Below are positions 6,428 through 6,684 of a stretch of 6,684 nt of DNA, in pieces. The DNA comes from Chitinophagaceae bacterium (lineage in GTDB: Bacteria > Bacteroidota > Bacteroidia > Chitinophagales > Chitinophagaceae): contig CANKNL010000167.1 in NCBI GenBank assembly GCA_947483345.1, positions 1-6,684 on the forward strand, written 5' to 3'. Position 1 is the first letter of the stretch, and each line of letters opens with the position of its first letter. The position numbers and the translations under genes are program-made. The notes under the pieces were generated by a model that worked only from the letters and a program-made list of their open reading frames with translations, was not told where the DNA came from and searched no databases.

Positions 6428-6684
6428 CTATGCTACAAAACGCCGTACCGTTTCCCAGGTACCCCCATTAATGACATTGGTGAAACCGTTTTGCTGTAAG
6501 ATGGTTTTAGCCTGGCTGCTTCTGCCACCACTGCGGCAAAATACAATAATATTTTTTTTGTTTTTAAATTTGGCTAACTGTGTTTGAACCTTATCCACCG
6601 GTATATTTACCGAGCCTTTTACATGCCCTTCGGCAAATTCACCGGCTGTTCTTACATCTACCAAAAAAGCACCTTCATCAATAA
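6428..6684 (-). CDS. Single-domain rhodanese-like protein, 5' end missing (cut by right edge)
   Basis: The window holds 84 codons plus two bases of the 3' part of the gene, with stop TAG at 6430-6428. The frame is open to the right edge, reading IDEGAFLVDVRTAGEFAEGH, so the TTG at 6664 is an internal leucine codon and not the start. The domain shows the rhodanese signature VDVRTAGEFAEGHVKGSVNI, then IIVFCRSGGRSSQA, with the persulfide-forming cysteine (codon 6536-6538) in a six-residue CRSGGR loop, and ends with GFTNVINGGTWETV. The catalytic cysteine is intact, so sulfurtransferase activity is plausible; the sulfur donor and acceptor are unknown. The short loop and the C-terminus directly after the domain fit a GlpE/PspE-like stand-alone protein of about 100 residues. 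A signal peptide or extra domain in the missing N-terminus cannot be excluded. A strong terminator follows, so it is not simply the first gene of the efflux operon. Confidence 0.92.
   Translation of the reverse strand, partial: IDEGAFLVDVRTAGEFAEGHVKGSVNIPVDKVQTQLAKFKNKKNIIVFCRSGGRSSQAKTILQQNGFTNVINGGTWETVRRFVA

Noticed and set aside
6428..6664. TTG at 6664 as the rhodanese start codon
   Set aside because: The frame continues in the same reading to the window edge with rhodanese-like sequence (DEGAFLVDVR), so the gene is simply truncated by the window.

Overview
The window looks like part of a Bacteroidota chromosome, perhaps a member of the Chitinophagales. The evidence is AT-rich DNA, no Shine-Dalgarno-like sequence before the starts (A/T-rich leaders instead), a TAnnTTTG-type promoter box, and the style of the encoded proteins. 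The genus call is only an impression. All supported genes lie on the minus strand, so transcription runs from high to low coordinates.

In transcription order, the right edge holds the 3' part of a single-domain rhodanese gene (6428 to beyond 6684). A strong intrinsic terminator (6363-6400) follows it and separates it from the next unit. A short promoter-bearing gap (6237-6427) then leads into a compact tripartite efflux operon: a TolC-like outer-membrane factor (4896-6236), a lipoprotein periplasmic adaptor (3771-4883) and an RND inner-membrane pump (421-3630). Two small genes follow closely: a 102-residue protein that reads as a divergent PII-fold protein (97-405), and the first 26 codons of a small membrane protein resembling the DUF2892/YgaP-type transmembrane family (1-78, cut by the left edge). 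Gaps inside the unit are 12, 140, 15 and 18 bases, which fits one transcript.

The three large proteins should form a channel across both membranes: the RND protein uses the proton gradient, the adaptor bridges, and the TolC homologue forms the outer-membrane exit. The substrate cannot be read from the sequence. The RND subunit belongs to a distinctive branch: PREEEPQI after TM1, an Asp pair in TM4, WDGEW before TM8, and Arg-Asn in TM10 where AcrB has Lys-Asn. The clearest departures from a plain multidrug operon are the PII-like protein without the usual ATP-binding loop signatures, and the flanking of the pump by a rhodanese and a DUF2892-like protein, two modules that are fused in E. coli YgaP. 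This hints at a role in sulfur or metal stress, but that is inference.

The 140-base gap between adaptor and pump holds a 36-codon open frame that nearly fills it, plus a direct repeat that puts two similar Met-Ala-Val starts in different frames. I see no mobile elements, tRNA or rRNA genes, CRISPR arrays or local regulator genes. No gene-free stretch exceeds 300 bases.
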